Source: RPQJ01 sp963744735 (GTDB lineage: Bacteria > Pseudomonadota > Gammaproteobacteria > Steroidobacterales > Steroidobacteraceae). From it: a stretch of DNA of 64,000 nucleotides. Each line of letters opens with the position of its first letter. Within the stretch, counting starts at the first letter, position 1. The notes below the pieces were generated by a model that ran no database searches, was not told the DNA's origin, and worked only from the letters and a program-made list of their open reading frames with translations. The stretch covers positions 1 to 64,000 of the forward strand of contig CAVUVH010000020.1 in the NCBI GenBank assembly GCA_963744735.1. Reading direction: 5' to 3'. The translations under genes and the position numbers were made by a program. Shown here in pieces: positions 39,890 to 50,246 of this stretch.

Positions 39890-42274
39890 ATGAACAAAGT
39901 CTGGGGTTCGCCGAGAGTCAAGGCCGCGGTGGCGGCGGTGCTGGGAATTGCCGCGCCGGCGCTGTCTGCGCACGGCCAGCCGGTGGCTGACGACGGCACG
40001 GTGCTCGAGGAAGTCGTGGTCACGGCGACGCGCCGTGAAGTCGACGTCCAGGACGTGCCGTTCAATATCGTGGCGTTCGGCCCGGAGACGATCGAGCGAG
40101 CTGCGAATCAGGCAGTCTGGCTGAATTCAACCGTGCGGTGCCTGGCCTGTACGTGCCGAGCCAGGGACCGCGCGGCAGCAACCTGGTCACGGTGCGCGGC
40201 CTCAACGTGAGTTCGCTCAACGACACCGCGCTGGCTGGGCAACAGCGCCGGCGACACGGTGGCGACTACCTGGGCGACATCCCGCTGTTTGTCGACCTGC
40301 AGATGATCGACATCGAGCGCGTCGAGGCGCTGCTCGGCCCGCAGGGCACGCTGTACGGTGCGGGAACGCTCGCGGGCGCGATCCGTTACCTGCCGAACGT
40401 CCCGATCCGACCGCGGTTCGACGCGGAGGTCGGCGGGCGCCTGTATTCGGTCAACGAAAGCGACGGCATGGGCACGGACGTCTGGGGCATGGTCAACGTG
40501 CCGCTGGTGGACGACCGCGCTCGCGCTGCGGCTCGCGGCCGGCTACATCGACGATCCGGGCTTCGTCGACTACAACAACATTGTGCGCGAGCCGGGCGTG
40601 TCCGATCCGAATCCGGACCTCGAGGATCCCGCGGCGGTGCAGCCAACCTGCGCCGGGAAGAAGGACGTCGACACGGAGGAGACATTAACCGGTCGCGTCG
40701 GGCCTTTACTGGCAGGTGAGTGACGCGCTCGACGGCGAACCTCACGTATTACTACCAGGACCAGGAGGTCGGCGGCCGCACGGTCAACCACGACGGGGCA
40801 GTCGGCTCGGGTCGCTACGTGTCCGCCAGCCGCTTTCTCGAACCGAGCGACGGACAACGACCTGCTTGCGCTCGAGCTGGCGTGGGACCTGGGATTTGCC
40901 GAGCTGACGTCCGCGACGGGCGCGTCGAAGTTCGAGTCGCACGGCATCCGCGACCAGACGGACTTCCTGATGGATCTCGATTACGGCTACGAGGATTTCC
41001 CGCAGTTTGCCGCTATGCCGTCGACGATCTCGAGAAGAAGAGAACATCAACCAGGAGCTGCGGCTCGTCTCGCAGGGCACGCAGCGTTGGAACTGGATCG
41101 TCGGCGCGTTCTTCAATCGCTACGAAGGCATGGCGTCGCCGTGCCGAGTACACGCCGGGCATTCCCGAGTGGTATGGGCTGCCGCCGGGCACGCCGGAGC
41201 TGGAGTACCTCGCAGTCAGCGACCGCACGCTACGAGGAGAAGGCTTTGTTCGGCGAAGTCGGGTATCGACATCACCGATCGCTGGCAGGTGACCGTGGGC
41301 GCGCGCTGGTTCGACTTCGACGACGAGCTGTCGCTCGAAGACCGCGTTCCCGTTCTTCGATCTGGTGCTGATCGACTTAGCAACGCAACAAGACCGGCGA
41401 TGACGGCTTCATCTTCAAGTTCAATACTTCGTACGAGTTCACCGACGACGCTGATGGCTTACCTGACCATCAGCGAGGGGTATCGCATCGGTGGCCTGAA
41501 TTCGGGCCCGCCTGCAGGACCCGATGCCCCGGGAGCAGATCGTCTGCCTGAGAGGACGACGAAGTGCTGATCAAGCCGGACACGACGATCAACTACGAAG
41601 TGGGTCTGCGCAGCCTGTGGCTCGACGGCCGGTTGCTGGTTAACGCGGCCGTGTACTGATCGACTGGCAGGACATCCAGGTGCGATGGCACCAGCGACGT
41701 GGGCGCGCTGCGCATCACGCGTCAACGGTGGCGCGGCGGAAACGCACGGGCATCGAATTGTACTCGCGCTGGCGATCACCGAGGAGCTCGAACTGGCGGC
41801 AGCTGTAGGCGTACAACAGACGCGCAGCTCACGAGCGACGCGGAGGGCCTCGTCGAAGGCGGCGAAGGCATTCGACGGCGACCGACTGGCCGGGTCGCCC
41901 GGAGCAGCAGGGCACGCTGCTGCTCGAATACCGGCGGCCGCTCGACAACGGCTGGATGCTTCGAGGCGAATTACGCGTTGACGGCGGTCAGCGACGTCTA
42001 CACGAAGGTCGGCTGCGCAACAACGGCGAGGCACTGCGCGGCTACAGCGGTGCACGGGGCATCGGTGGGGCTGAGCGGGACCAGTGGGCGGCGACGCTTT
42101 ACATGGACAACCTGTTCGACAAGTACGCAGTGACTCCGTGCGCCGCGACCGGAGCTACATCCGGCCGATCGAGCGTCAGCCGACGGTTCGATCGTGGATT
42201 CGCGCACTTACTTCGAGAGCATGTTGCGGCCACGCTCGCTGGGACTCGAGGTCAGCTATCGTTTCGCGCTCTGA
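39890..42274 (+). CDS. TonB-dependent outer-membrane receptor, heavily frameshifted
   Basis: About 790 residues once frames are joined. A signal peptide (VAAVLGIAAPALSAHGQ) precedes a TonB-box/plug region LEEVVVTATRREVDVQDVPFNI, then GLYVPSQGPRGSNLVTVRG and MIDIERVEALLGPQGTLYG of the plug domain. Barrel strands follow (GEVGYDITDRWQVTVGARWF, INYEVGLRSLWLDGRL) to a C terminus LGLEVSYRFAL. A dozen or more one-base shifts occur, many in G or C runs and often compensating, far denser than elsewhere. The absence of in-frame stop mutations within the segments favours sequencing error over decay. Substrate unknown; iron complexes, oligosaccharides or peptides are options. Confidence 0.82.
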
Positions 42275-42308
42275 GCCTCGCTGGACGGAGCAAGCACAGG
42301 CGGAAGCT

Positions 42309-43789
42309 GTGCTGAGCGCCGCGGCGTGGGCGGCTGAGAAAGGCGGGGTGTGGGACGGGCTTGCGCTGATTCGTGCGGCCTGCGAGGCCGATACAGGCGA
42401 ACGCCAACGCGCATGGCACAACTGGCGCGCTGGCTGTCGAAGCTGAATCGCCACGCGGAAGCGCTGGCCGCCGCCGCCTGCGCCCTGCGGTGCAGGCCGG
42501 GTTGGCCGCAACCTGGACACGCTAGGCGTGGTGCTGAGCCGGGCGGGTCGGCACGAGCAGGCCGTGGCAATGCTTCCAGCGAGCCGTCGACAGGCCCACC
42601 GGAGCGGCCAGCCGGAACTTCAACCTGGCGTCGTCACTGAAGTTCCTGGGACGATTCGAGGCGGCGGAAGCGGAATACGAAGCCTGCCTCGCCTGTGACC
42701 TGCGCTACTGGCGCGCGCATACGGCGCTCGCGCAGACCCGGCGCCAGACGGCGGAACGCAATCATGTCGATCGACTGGCCGGCTGCTTGTTGGAGCCGGA
42801 ACCGACGGTCGAGGCCGAGTTGCACTTGCGGCACGCCCTGGCCAAGGAACTGGAAGACCTGGGCGAGGACGCCGAAGTCGTTCGCGCAACTGCAGCTGGC
42901 ACAACAGCGCCGGCGGGCCGTCCGAATTACGACATTCGATCGTGACCGCGCGATCTTCGAGCGCCTGCTGCGCCTGTTCGCCGGCCGCTGCCGATGCCGG
43001 ACGCTCGAGCGGCCGTGGCGCGCTGGGCCGATCTTCATCGTCGGCATGCCGCGCACCGGCACGACCCTAGTCGATCGCATGCTGGGAAGCCATTCGCAGG
43101 TGGCGTCCGCGGGTGAGTCCCAGAACTTCGGCCTGCTGCTGAAGCGTGCAACCGGAACAACGGCGCCGCAGGGTCCTAGACGAGCCGACACTGGCGAGAT
43201 CGCTGCACGTCGACCTCGCTGCAATCGGCCGCGAATACCTTGCGCAAACCCGGCCTGCCGGCGAAAAGCAGCGTTTCACCGACAAGATGCCGCTCAACTT
43301 CTTCTATCTCGGGCCTGGCGCGGGCGCTGCCGCAGGCGCGCTTCGTGGTGTTGCGACGGCACCCGCTCGACACTGGGCTCAGCAATTTCCGACAGCTGTT
43401 CGCCCTTGGCGTGCCGTACTACGACTACGCGCTGGACCTCCGCGACATTGGCCGCTATTACGTGCTGTTCGACCGGCTCATCGCGCACTGGCGCAGCGTG
43501 CTGCCAGGGCGTGTCCACGAAGTGAGATACGAGGCGCTGGTGAGCCGATCCCGACGTGGAATCGCACGGCTGCTGGCAGCATTGCGGACTGCCCTGGGAG
43601 GACGCCTGCCTTGAGTTCGAGCGCAGTACCGCGGCAGTGGCAACAGCCAGCGCGGTGCAGGTGCGTCAGCCCCTGAATGCCAGCGGCGTGGGACGCTGGC
43701 GTCGCTATCGGCAGTCGCTGACTCCGCTGATCGAGGAACTGCAACTGGCAGGTGTTGCACTGCCGGGATTTTCCATAAGCGGCGAATGA
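42309..43789 (+). CDS. TPR-repeat sulfotransferase, frameshifted
   Basis: About 490 residues. The N-terminal ~220 are TPR-like helices (AQLARWLSKLNRHAEALAAA, FNLASSLKFLGRFEAAEAEY), and the rest is a PAPS-dependent sulfotransferase: 5'-phosphosulfate loop FIVGMPRTGTTLVDRMLGSH, then DKMPLNFFYLG and the 3'-phosphate motif VVLRRHPLDTGLSNFRQLF. Roughly eight shifts lie between clean stretches. The start is unclear: a GTG at 42309 is in frame, but the open frame continues back into the receptor end. A TonB receptor gene followed by this type of sulfotransferase is a recurring pair in soil proteobacteria. The acceptor is unknown. Confidence 0.8.
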
Positions 43790-43794
43790 CGCTT

Positions 43795-43837
43795 TGCGCT
43801 GGACAACCCCCGCCGAAACATAGTCTCATCGCGCAAA
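43795..43837 (+). promoter_or_regulatory. Direct repeat copy 2 with near-palindrome
   Basis: TTGCGCTGGACAACCC, CGCCGAAACATAGTCTCATC and GCGCAAA, matching 39602-39646 with about five differences including a one-base length change. The palindrome core here is 43815-43827 with one mismatch (GAAAC-ATA-GTCTC). The copy ends about 25 bases before the serine protease start, in the right place for a promoter or operator of that gene. It overlaps the very end of the upstream sulfotransferase region by position only, lying after the stop. Confidence 0.6.
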
Positions 43838-43861
43838 TGAACGATGACCCGGGAGGAATCG

Positions 43862-45339
43862 ATGACCAATGCCACTTGCTCGGTGCCGCGCACGCTTGCC
43901 CTTGCCGTCCTGCTTGCGGGGGCAATGGGCTCCGTGCAGGCCGCGCCACCGCCCGCCGCACCTGGCCAGGGCGCGGAGCACGCGCGCATCGTCGAACACT
44001 GGACGCCGGCACGGCGTGCTGCCGCGATCCCGCGCGACCTGGTCATCGACGAGCGCGGCTACGGCTACCTGAAGCTGCCGAACGGCGCGCTGCAGCCCTA
44101 CGGCCACACCGTGCTGCCGCCGCGGGTTCGCAGCGGCCGATGGCCAAGCCGGGCACGGGCGATACCACCGGCCCGACCGTCACCAATCTCAATCCCGGCA
44201 GCGGGCGTGACGGTCACGACGACGGCGTATTCGTTCAAGGCCACGGTCACTGATGCGGGCGGTGTCCGCTCGGTGTCGTTCCGGGTGGGGCCGAAGGGCG
44301 GACTGCAGTCGGCGTTTACGGCCACGGCGGGCGCCGGGGGTGTCTACACCGCCAACCTGACGGGCCTCGCGGATGGCGCCTGGACCTGGAGCGTCGTCGC
44401 CAAGGACAACGCCAACAACACGACCACGACGCCGCTGACCGAATTCACGGTGAGCCTGGGCTCCGGCGGGGGCGGGGGCGGCGGCGGTGGCAGCAACGGC
44501 ACGGTCGTGACCAACGCGGCGTACACCGGCGGCGGCAAGATCCAGAATGCGGTCGGCCGCATCTACTTCGAGATGCCGAGCAACTCGCGCCGCACGCGCT
44601 GGGCGGGTTACGTCTGCTCCGGCACCGTGGTCGCAGATGGCACCAGCGGGCGTTCCGTGATCCAGACCGCGGCCCACTGCGTCTATGACGATGCCTACAA
44701 GGCGTATGCGCGCAACGTGATGTTCATCCCCAACCAGGACGGCACGACCGGTGCGGGCACGGACCTGAACTGCGGCAACGATCCGCTCGGCTGCTGGACG
44801 ACGTGGTTCGGTGTCGTCGACAGCAACTGGACGACGCGGACCTTCCCCGACAACATTCCCTGGGACTATGCGTATTACGTGGTCAAGGACAGCGGCGCCT
44901 ACACGCCGGGCCGGACGACCGTCAACGACGGCTCTGGACGTGGCCGTGCCGCCCATCACCGTGAGCTTCACGACGCCGCCGACGTTCGACGTCGCCAACA
45001 GCGCCACGGACTACGCCACGGCGCTCGGCTATTCCTACAGCGACGACCCGAACTTCATGTACTGCGCCGAGGACCTGTCGCAGCTGGACGGCGCCAACTG
45101 GTGCGCTGGCCAGCTGCGGACTGTCGGGCGGCTCCTCGGGCGGCCCGTGGATGCAGCCGTTCACCAACGGTGACGGCAGCCTGGTCTCGGTCAATTCCTG
45201 GGGCTACACCAACCAGCCGGGCATGTACGGCCCGAAGCTGTCGGGGACGTCCGCATCCTGCGTGTTTACGCGGGCGAAGGCCGCCAACGTCACGACCACC
45301 GTCGACGGCGACGAGGGTTCGACGGCCTCCTGCCCCTGA
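43862..45339 (+). CDS. Secreted trypsin-like serine protease with N-terminal Ig-like domain, frameshifted
   Basis: About 490 residues. The ATG at 43862 has a GGGAGGAA site. A signal peptide (LALAVLLAGAMGSVQAA) is followed by an Ig/Big-like domain (VTVTTTAYSFKATVTDAGGVRSV to WSVVAKDNANNTTTTPL), a run of nine glycines, and a chymotrypsin-fold protease. The triad is visible: His in IQTAAHCVYDD, Asp in NIPWDYAYYVV, and Ser in GLSGGSSGGPWMQ, the last in a shifted frame. Shifts lie near 44130, 44205, 44935 and 45120. Cys pairs fit an extracellular enzyme. Copy 2 of the palindromic repeat sits just upstream, and a terminator follows. Confidence 0.84.
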
Positions 45340-45369
45340 ACAGGCAGCCGGGCGTTTGAGCTGACGCAC

Positions 45370-45409
45370 GGGCCGGGTCACCTGCGAGGGTGCCCGGCCC
45401 TTTCGCTTT
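45370..45409 (+). terminator. Rho-independent terminator after the serine protease gene
   Basis: A GC-rich hairpin: GGGCCGGGTCACC, loop TGCGA, then GGGTGCCCGGCCC, followed by TTTCGCTTT. It lies 31 bases past the protease stop and before the nadA start. Confidence 0.75.
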
Positions 45410-45492
45410 CCGGGGCGGCTGTCTCCGCGGGGGCGCCGGTCCGCTAGAATGACCTCCTTGGCTGCGACGGCGGCCGCGACCGGGGCCTGCCC

Positions 45493-46553
<1,061 letters not shown>

Positions 46554-46557
<4 letters not shown>

Positions 46558-48123
46558 GCGACACCCTGCGCAGCGACGTGCTGGTCATCGGCTGCGGCAT
46601 CGCCGGCGGCACGGCGGCGCTCGAACTCGCCGCGGCCGGCCTCAAGGTCGTCGTGATCACCAGTGCCGACCGCGCCGAGGAGTCGAACACCTACTGGGCG
46701 CAGGGCGGCATCATCTTCCGCGGCGAGCAGGACTCGCCCGAGCTGCTGGCGCAGGACATCATCCGCGCCGGCGCGGGCCTGTGCCATGAGCAGGCGGTGC
46801 GCACGCTGGCGGAGGAGGGCCCGCCGCTGGTGCAGTCGATCCTGATCGACCAGCTGCAGGTGCCGTTCGACCGTGGTCGCCGATGGCAGTCTCGCGCTCG
46901 GACGCGAGGGCGGACACTCGGTGCCGCGCATCGTCCACGCCACCGATGCCACCGGTCGCGCGATCGAGACGGCGATCATCACTGCGCTGCGCCGCCACCC
47001 GAACGTCACCCTGCTGACGCACCACACGGCGGTGGACCTGCTCACCCCCGCGCACCACGGACGCGACCGCCGTGCGGTGTACGAACCGCTGTCCTGCGTC
47101 GGGGCCTACGTGCTCGACCAGGCCAGCGGCGCGATCGAGCGCTGCCTGGCGCGCGTGACGGTGCTGGCCACCGGCGGCCTGGGCCAGATCTTCCTGCGCA
47201 CGACCAACCCGCCGGGCGCGCGCGGCGACGGCCTGGCCATGGCCTATCGCGCCGGTGCGCGCGTGATCAACACCGAGTACGTGCAGTTCCACCCGACCGC
47301 GTTCTATCACCGCAACGCGCCGTGCTTCCTGATCACCGAAGCCGTGCGTGGCGCCGGCGCGCGCCTGGTCGACGAGCACAGGCGCCCGTTCATGGAGCGC
47401 TACGACCCGCAGTGGAAGGACCTGGCGCCGCGCGACGTCGTCGCGCGCGGCATCCACGCCGAGATGCTGCAGCAGGGCGTGCCCAACGTTTACCTGGATG
47501 TCGCGTCCTACGTGCCTGCCGAGCGCATCCGCGCCGAGTTCCCGGGGATGTACCGCGGTTGCCTGGAGTACGGCATCGACATCACGCGCGACCTGCTGCC
47601 GGTCGTGCCGGCCGCGCATTATTCCTGCGGCGGCGTCTGGGTCGACCAGAACGGCGAGACGACGGTGGAGCGGCTGTACGCCGTTGGCGAGGTCGCGTGC
47701 TCCGGGCTGCACGGCGCCAACCGGCTCGCCAGCACCTCGCTGCTCGAAGGGCTGCTGTGGGGTCACCGCTCGGCCTTGCGCGTGTCGGCGCAGCTTGCGG
47801 CCAGCACGACCGGGCTGTTCGAGGACATCCCGCCGTGGCAGGCCACCGGCCACGAGGCCCCCGACCCGGCGCTGATCCTGCAGGACATGAGTTCGCTGCG
47901 GCACATCATGTGGAACTACGTCGGCCTGGTGCGCACGCGGCGGCGGCTGCTGCGCGCCATCGAGGCCCTGCGCAACCTCGAGGTCGAGGTCGAGCGCTTC
48001 TACCGGGCTGCGGCGATGACCGACCAGTTGCTCGGCCTGCGCAATGCGGTGCGCGTGGCGCTGATCGTGACCCTGGCCGCCTGGTCCAATCCCGAGAGCC
48101 GCGGCTGTCACTACCGCGAGTGA
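46554..48123 (+). CDS. nadB: L-aspartate oxidase NadB, one frameshift
   Basis: About 523 residues, a FAD enzyme oxidising aspartate to iminoaspartate, which NadA uses. The dinucleotide-binding start DVLVIGCGIAGGTAALELA, REGGHSVPRIVHATDATGRAIE, YVQFHPTAF and GEVACSGLHGANRLASTSLLEGL are typical. One shift near 46870, where the sequence reads CGACCGTGGTCGCC, interrupts the frame; a nearby CG dinucleotide loss or single-base gain would explain it. The TTG start at 46554 overlaps the nadA stop. NadC is not in the window. Confidence 0.94.
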
Positions 48124-48141
48124 CGCGGCCGCCGTCGGGAC

Positions 48142-48570
48142 TCAGCCGAGCACGCGCAACAGCTCGCGCACCGCGATCACCACCAGCAGCAGGGTGCAGA
48201 TGGCGAAAACCGAGAAGCGCACGACCACGCGGTTGACGGTCGCCTGTACCAGCGAGTGCACGATGCGCCCGGCCACGTAAGCCCAGGCCAGGGTCAGGGT
48301 GCCCGCGGTCGCGCCGCCCGTCAGCGCGGCGAACAGCATCAGCGCATAGAAGATCGTCGGCTGCTCGTGCAGGTGGTTGTAGTTGTCGGCCACGGAGCGC
48401 GCATGCCCGGGCATGCGGTGTGCCCAGACGTGGGGATGCGCGGCCTCCTGCGGGTCGATGCCCGCCTTGTTCATGGCGGGTATCCGGGTGGCGTACATCC
48501 AGAACCACATCACCAGCGTCCAGGCGATGAGCGCCAGCACCGGCAGCAGGAATTGCGTCGTCGTCGGCAT
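48142..48570 (-). CDS. MAPEG family membrane protein
   Basis: A 142-residue protein with four membrane segments and MAPEG-type features: FWMYATRIPAMNKAGI, RMPGHARSVADNYNHLHEQPTIFYALML and ALTGGATAGTLTLAWAYVAGRIVHSL. MAPEG proteins include membrane glutathione transferases, but many bacterial members have no known activity. The frame is intact; it converges on nadB. Confidence 0.82.
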   Translation of the reverse strand: MPTTTQFLLPVLALIAWTLVMWFWMYATRIPAMNKAGIDPQEAAHPHVWAHRMPGHARSVADNYNHLHEQPTIFYALMLFAALTGGATAGTLTLAWAYVAGRIVHSLVQATVNRVVVRFSVFAICTLLLVVIAVRELLRVLG

Positions 48571-48588
48571 CGTCGTTCCCCCGTTGGT

Positions 48589-49824
48589 CTATTTTTCAAG
48601 CAGCTCGAATTTCAGGCCGGAGTGGGCCTCGAGCCGCGCAACCAGCTTGTCGCCAAAAGCCGTGGCGGGTGTCCAGAACCCGCCGCCGACCCGTGATCGC
48701 GGGATGTCCTGCGCGAGGCATACGGCCGCCTGCCCCAGCATTTTGGCGGTCGAGCCATAGCCCGGATCGCGGTCCCCCGTGACGCGCGCGCGGATGACCT
48801 GGCCGTTGGCGCAACGGCCGTGGAAGCGCAGGTCGAAGCCGCCCGTGCGCTGCTGCTCGGGGCTCGGGCCTTCGCCGGGCGCAGGCAGCACGAACTTCTC
48901 CAGTGCAGCGCGCAGAGGTCCCACGGACCCGGCCAGCATGAAGGCACCGAGACCCGCGCCGGTGGCCGTGGCTGCCAGGCGGCCGCGCACGCCGCGTCCG
49001 GTCAGCAGTGCCTCGTCGTAGCGGAACTCGCGGCCGTAGGCATGGCCCGCCAGCGCATTGCTGCGATGCACGACACGCGTATTGATGGCGCTCATGATGA
49101 ATGGCGCGACCCAGGCGTCGAAATCGGCGTCGTATTCGGCAAACGACACATTGGGCTGGCGCACGCCCTTGACCTTGCCGGCGGGGCAGAGCAGGTACGG
49201 ATTCTGCAGCGACTTCCGCAGCGCGGGATCGGCCGCCACTTCCTTCAGCACGTTCAGCAGCGAGGCGACCGTGCCGCCGGAAAAGCCGCCGCGCATCGAG
49301 CGCACCCGCATCTTCACGGTCGCGCAGGGCTGGCCGAATTTTGCCCGCGCCTGCTGCTGCAGGAAATGCACGCCGAGGTCCGACGGGATCGAATCGAAGC
49401 CGCAGTTGTGGACGATGCGCGCGCCGGACAGCAGCGCCGCGTCCTCGTAGCGGTCGATCATCCGCTTCATCCACTGCACCTCGCCGGTGAGGTCGCAGTA
49501 GTCGGTGCCGGACTCCGCGCAGACGCGGACCAGCGGCTCGCCATAGAGCGCATACGGGCCCACTGTCGAGACGACCACGCGGGCACCGGCGCACAACTGG
49601 CGCAGCGAGGCTTCGTCAGCCGCGTCGGCGACCTGCAGCTCCAGCTTGCCGGCGCCGCGCCCGAGCGACTTCCGCAGCTCCTCGAGCCTGGGCCCGGAAC
49701 GGCCGGCGGCGGCCCAGCGCAGTTCGCCGCCGACGCCGAATTGCTCGAACAGGTAGCGGGTGAGGATCTGGCCGACGAAGCTCGTGGCCCCGAAGACGAC
49801 GACATCTAGGTTGGGTTTGCTCAT
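48589..49824 (-). CDS. Saccharopine-dehydrogenase-like (trans-acting enoyl reductase type) oxidoreductase
   Basis: A 411-residue NAD(P)-binding protein starting LDVVVFGATSFVGQILTRYLFEQFG, with VVSTVGPYALYGEPLVRVCAESGTDYCDLTGE in the Rossmann part and HNCGFDSIPSDLGVHFL later. This is the group that contains the mycobacterial trans-acting enoyl reductase and eukaryotic SCCPDH. The substrate here is unknown; polyketide or lipid reduction is a guess from relatives. The frame is intact. It is transcribed toward the MAPEG gene, 18 bases away. Confidence 0.86.
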   Translation of the reverse strand: MSKPNLDVVVFGATSFVGQILTRYLFEQFGVGGELRWAAAGRSGPRLEELRKSLGRGAGKLELQVADAADEASLRQLCAGARVVVSTVGPYALYGEPLVRVCAESGTDYCDLTGEVQWMKRMIDRYEDAALLSGARIVHNCGFDSIPSDLGVHFLQQQARAKFGQPCATVKMRVRSMRGGFSGGTVASLLNVLKEVAADPALRKSLQNPYLLCPAGKVKGVRQPNVSFAEYDADFDAWVAPFIMSAINTRVVHRSNALAGHAYGREFRYDEALLTGRGVRGRLAATATGAGLGAFMLAGSVGPLRAALEKFVLPAPGEGPSPEQQRTGGFDLRFHGRCANGQVIRARVTGDRDPGYGSTAKMLGQAAVCLAQDIPRSRVGGGFWTPATAFGDKLVARLEAHSGLKFELLEK

Positions 49825-49917
49825 GGACCCGCATCTTAGACCAATGTCTCAGTTCCGCCTGCAGGCCGACTTGCTAGATTCCGGGCCGTAGTGCCAACCG
49901 CACAGGGGGATCCTTTC

Positions 49918-50244
49918 ATGGCCGCACCGCCCACCATCGACTGGAACGCCGTCATCAGCGACCCGCGTTTCCAGGCGCTGCACCGCAGTAAGCAGGGTTT
50001 CCTGACCCGGCTGATGATCTTTTCCGTCGCCTTCTACTTCCTGCTGCCGATCGGCGCCGCCTATTTCCAGGACCTGTACAAGGTCAAGGTCTGGGGTGTC
50101 GTCAACTTCGGCCTGCTGTTTGCGCTGGTCCAGTTCATCGCGGCATGGTCGGTCGCGTTCTACTACTCGCGCCGCGCCAGCTCCGAGTTCGACCGTCTGG
50201 CGCGCGAGATCGCCGCCGACTACGAAAAGAAAGGGAAGGCCTGA
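49918..50244 (+). CDS. DUF485 membrane protein, partner of ActP
   Basis: A 108-residue protein with two membrane segments (MIFSVAFYFLLPIGAAYF and VVNFGLLFALVQFIAAWSVAFYYSR). It starts at 49918 behind a GGGGGA site. DUF485 (YjcH) proteins are encoded directly before sodium:acetate symporters, as here, where only two bases separate its stop from the ActP start. The frame is intact. Confidence 0.9.
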   Translation: MAAPPTIDWNAVISDPRFQALHRSKQGFLTRLMIFSVAFYFLLPIGAAYFQDLYKVKVWGVVNFGLLFALVQFIAAWSVAFYYSRRASSEFDRLAREIAADYEKKGKA

Positions 50245-50246
50245 GC

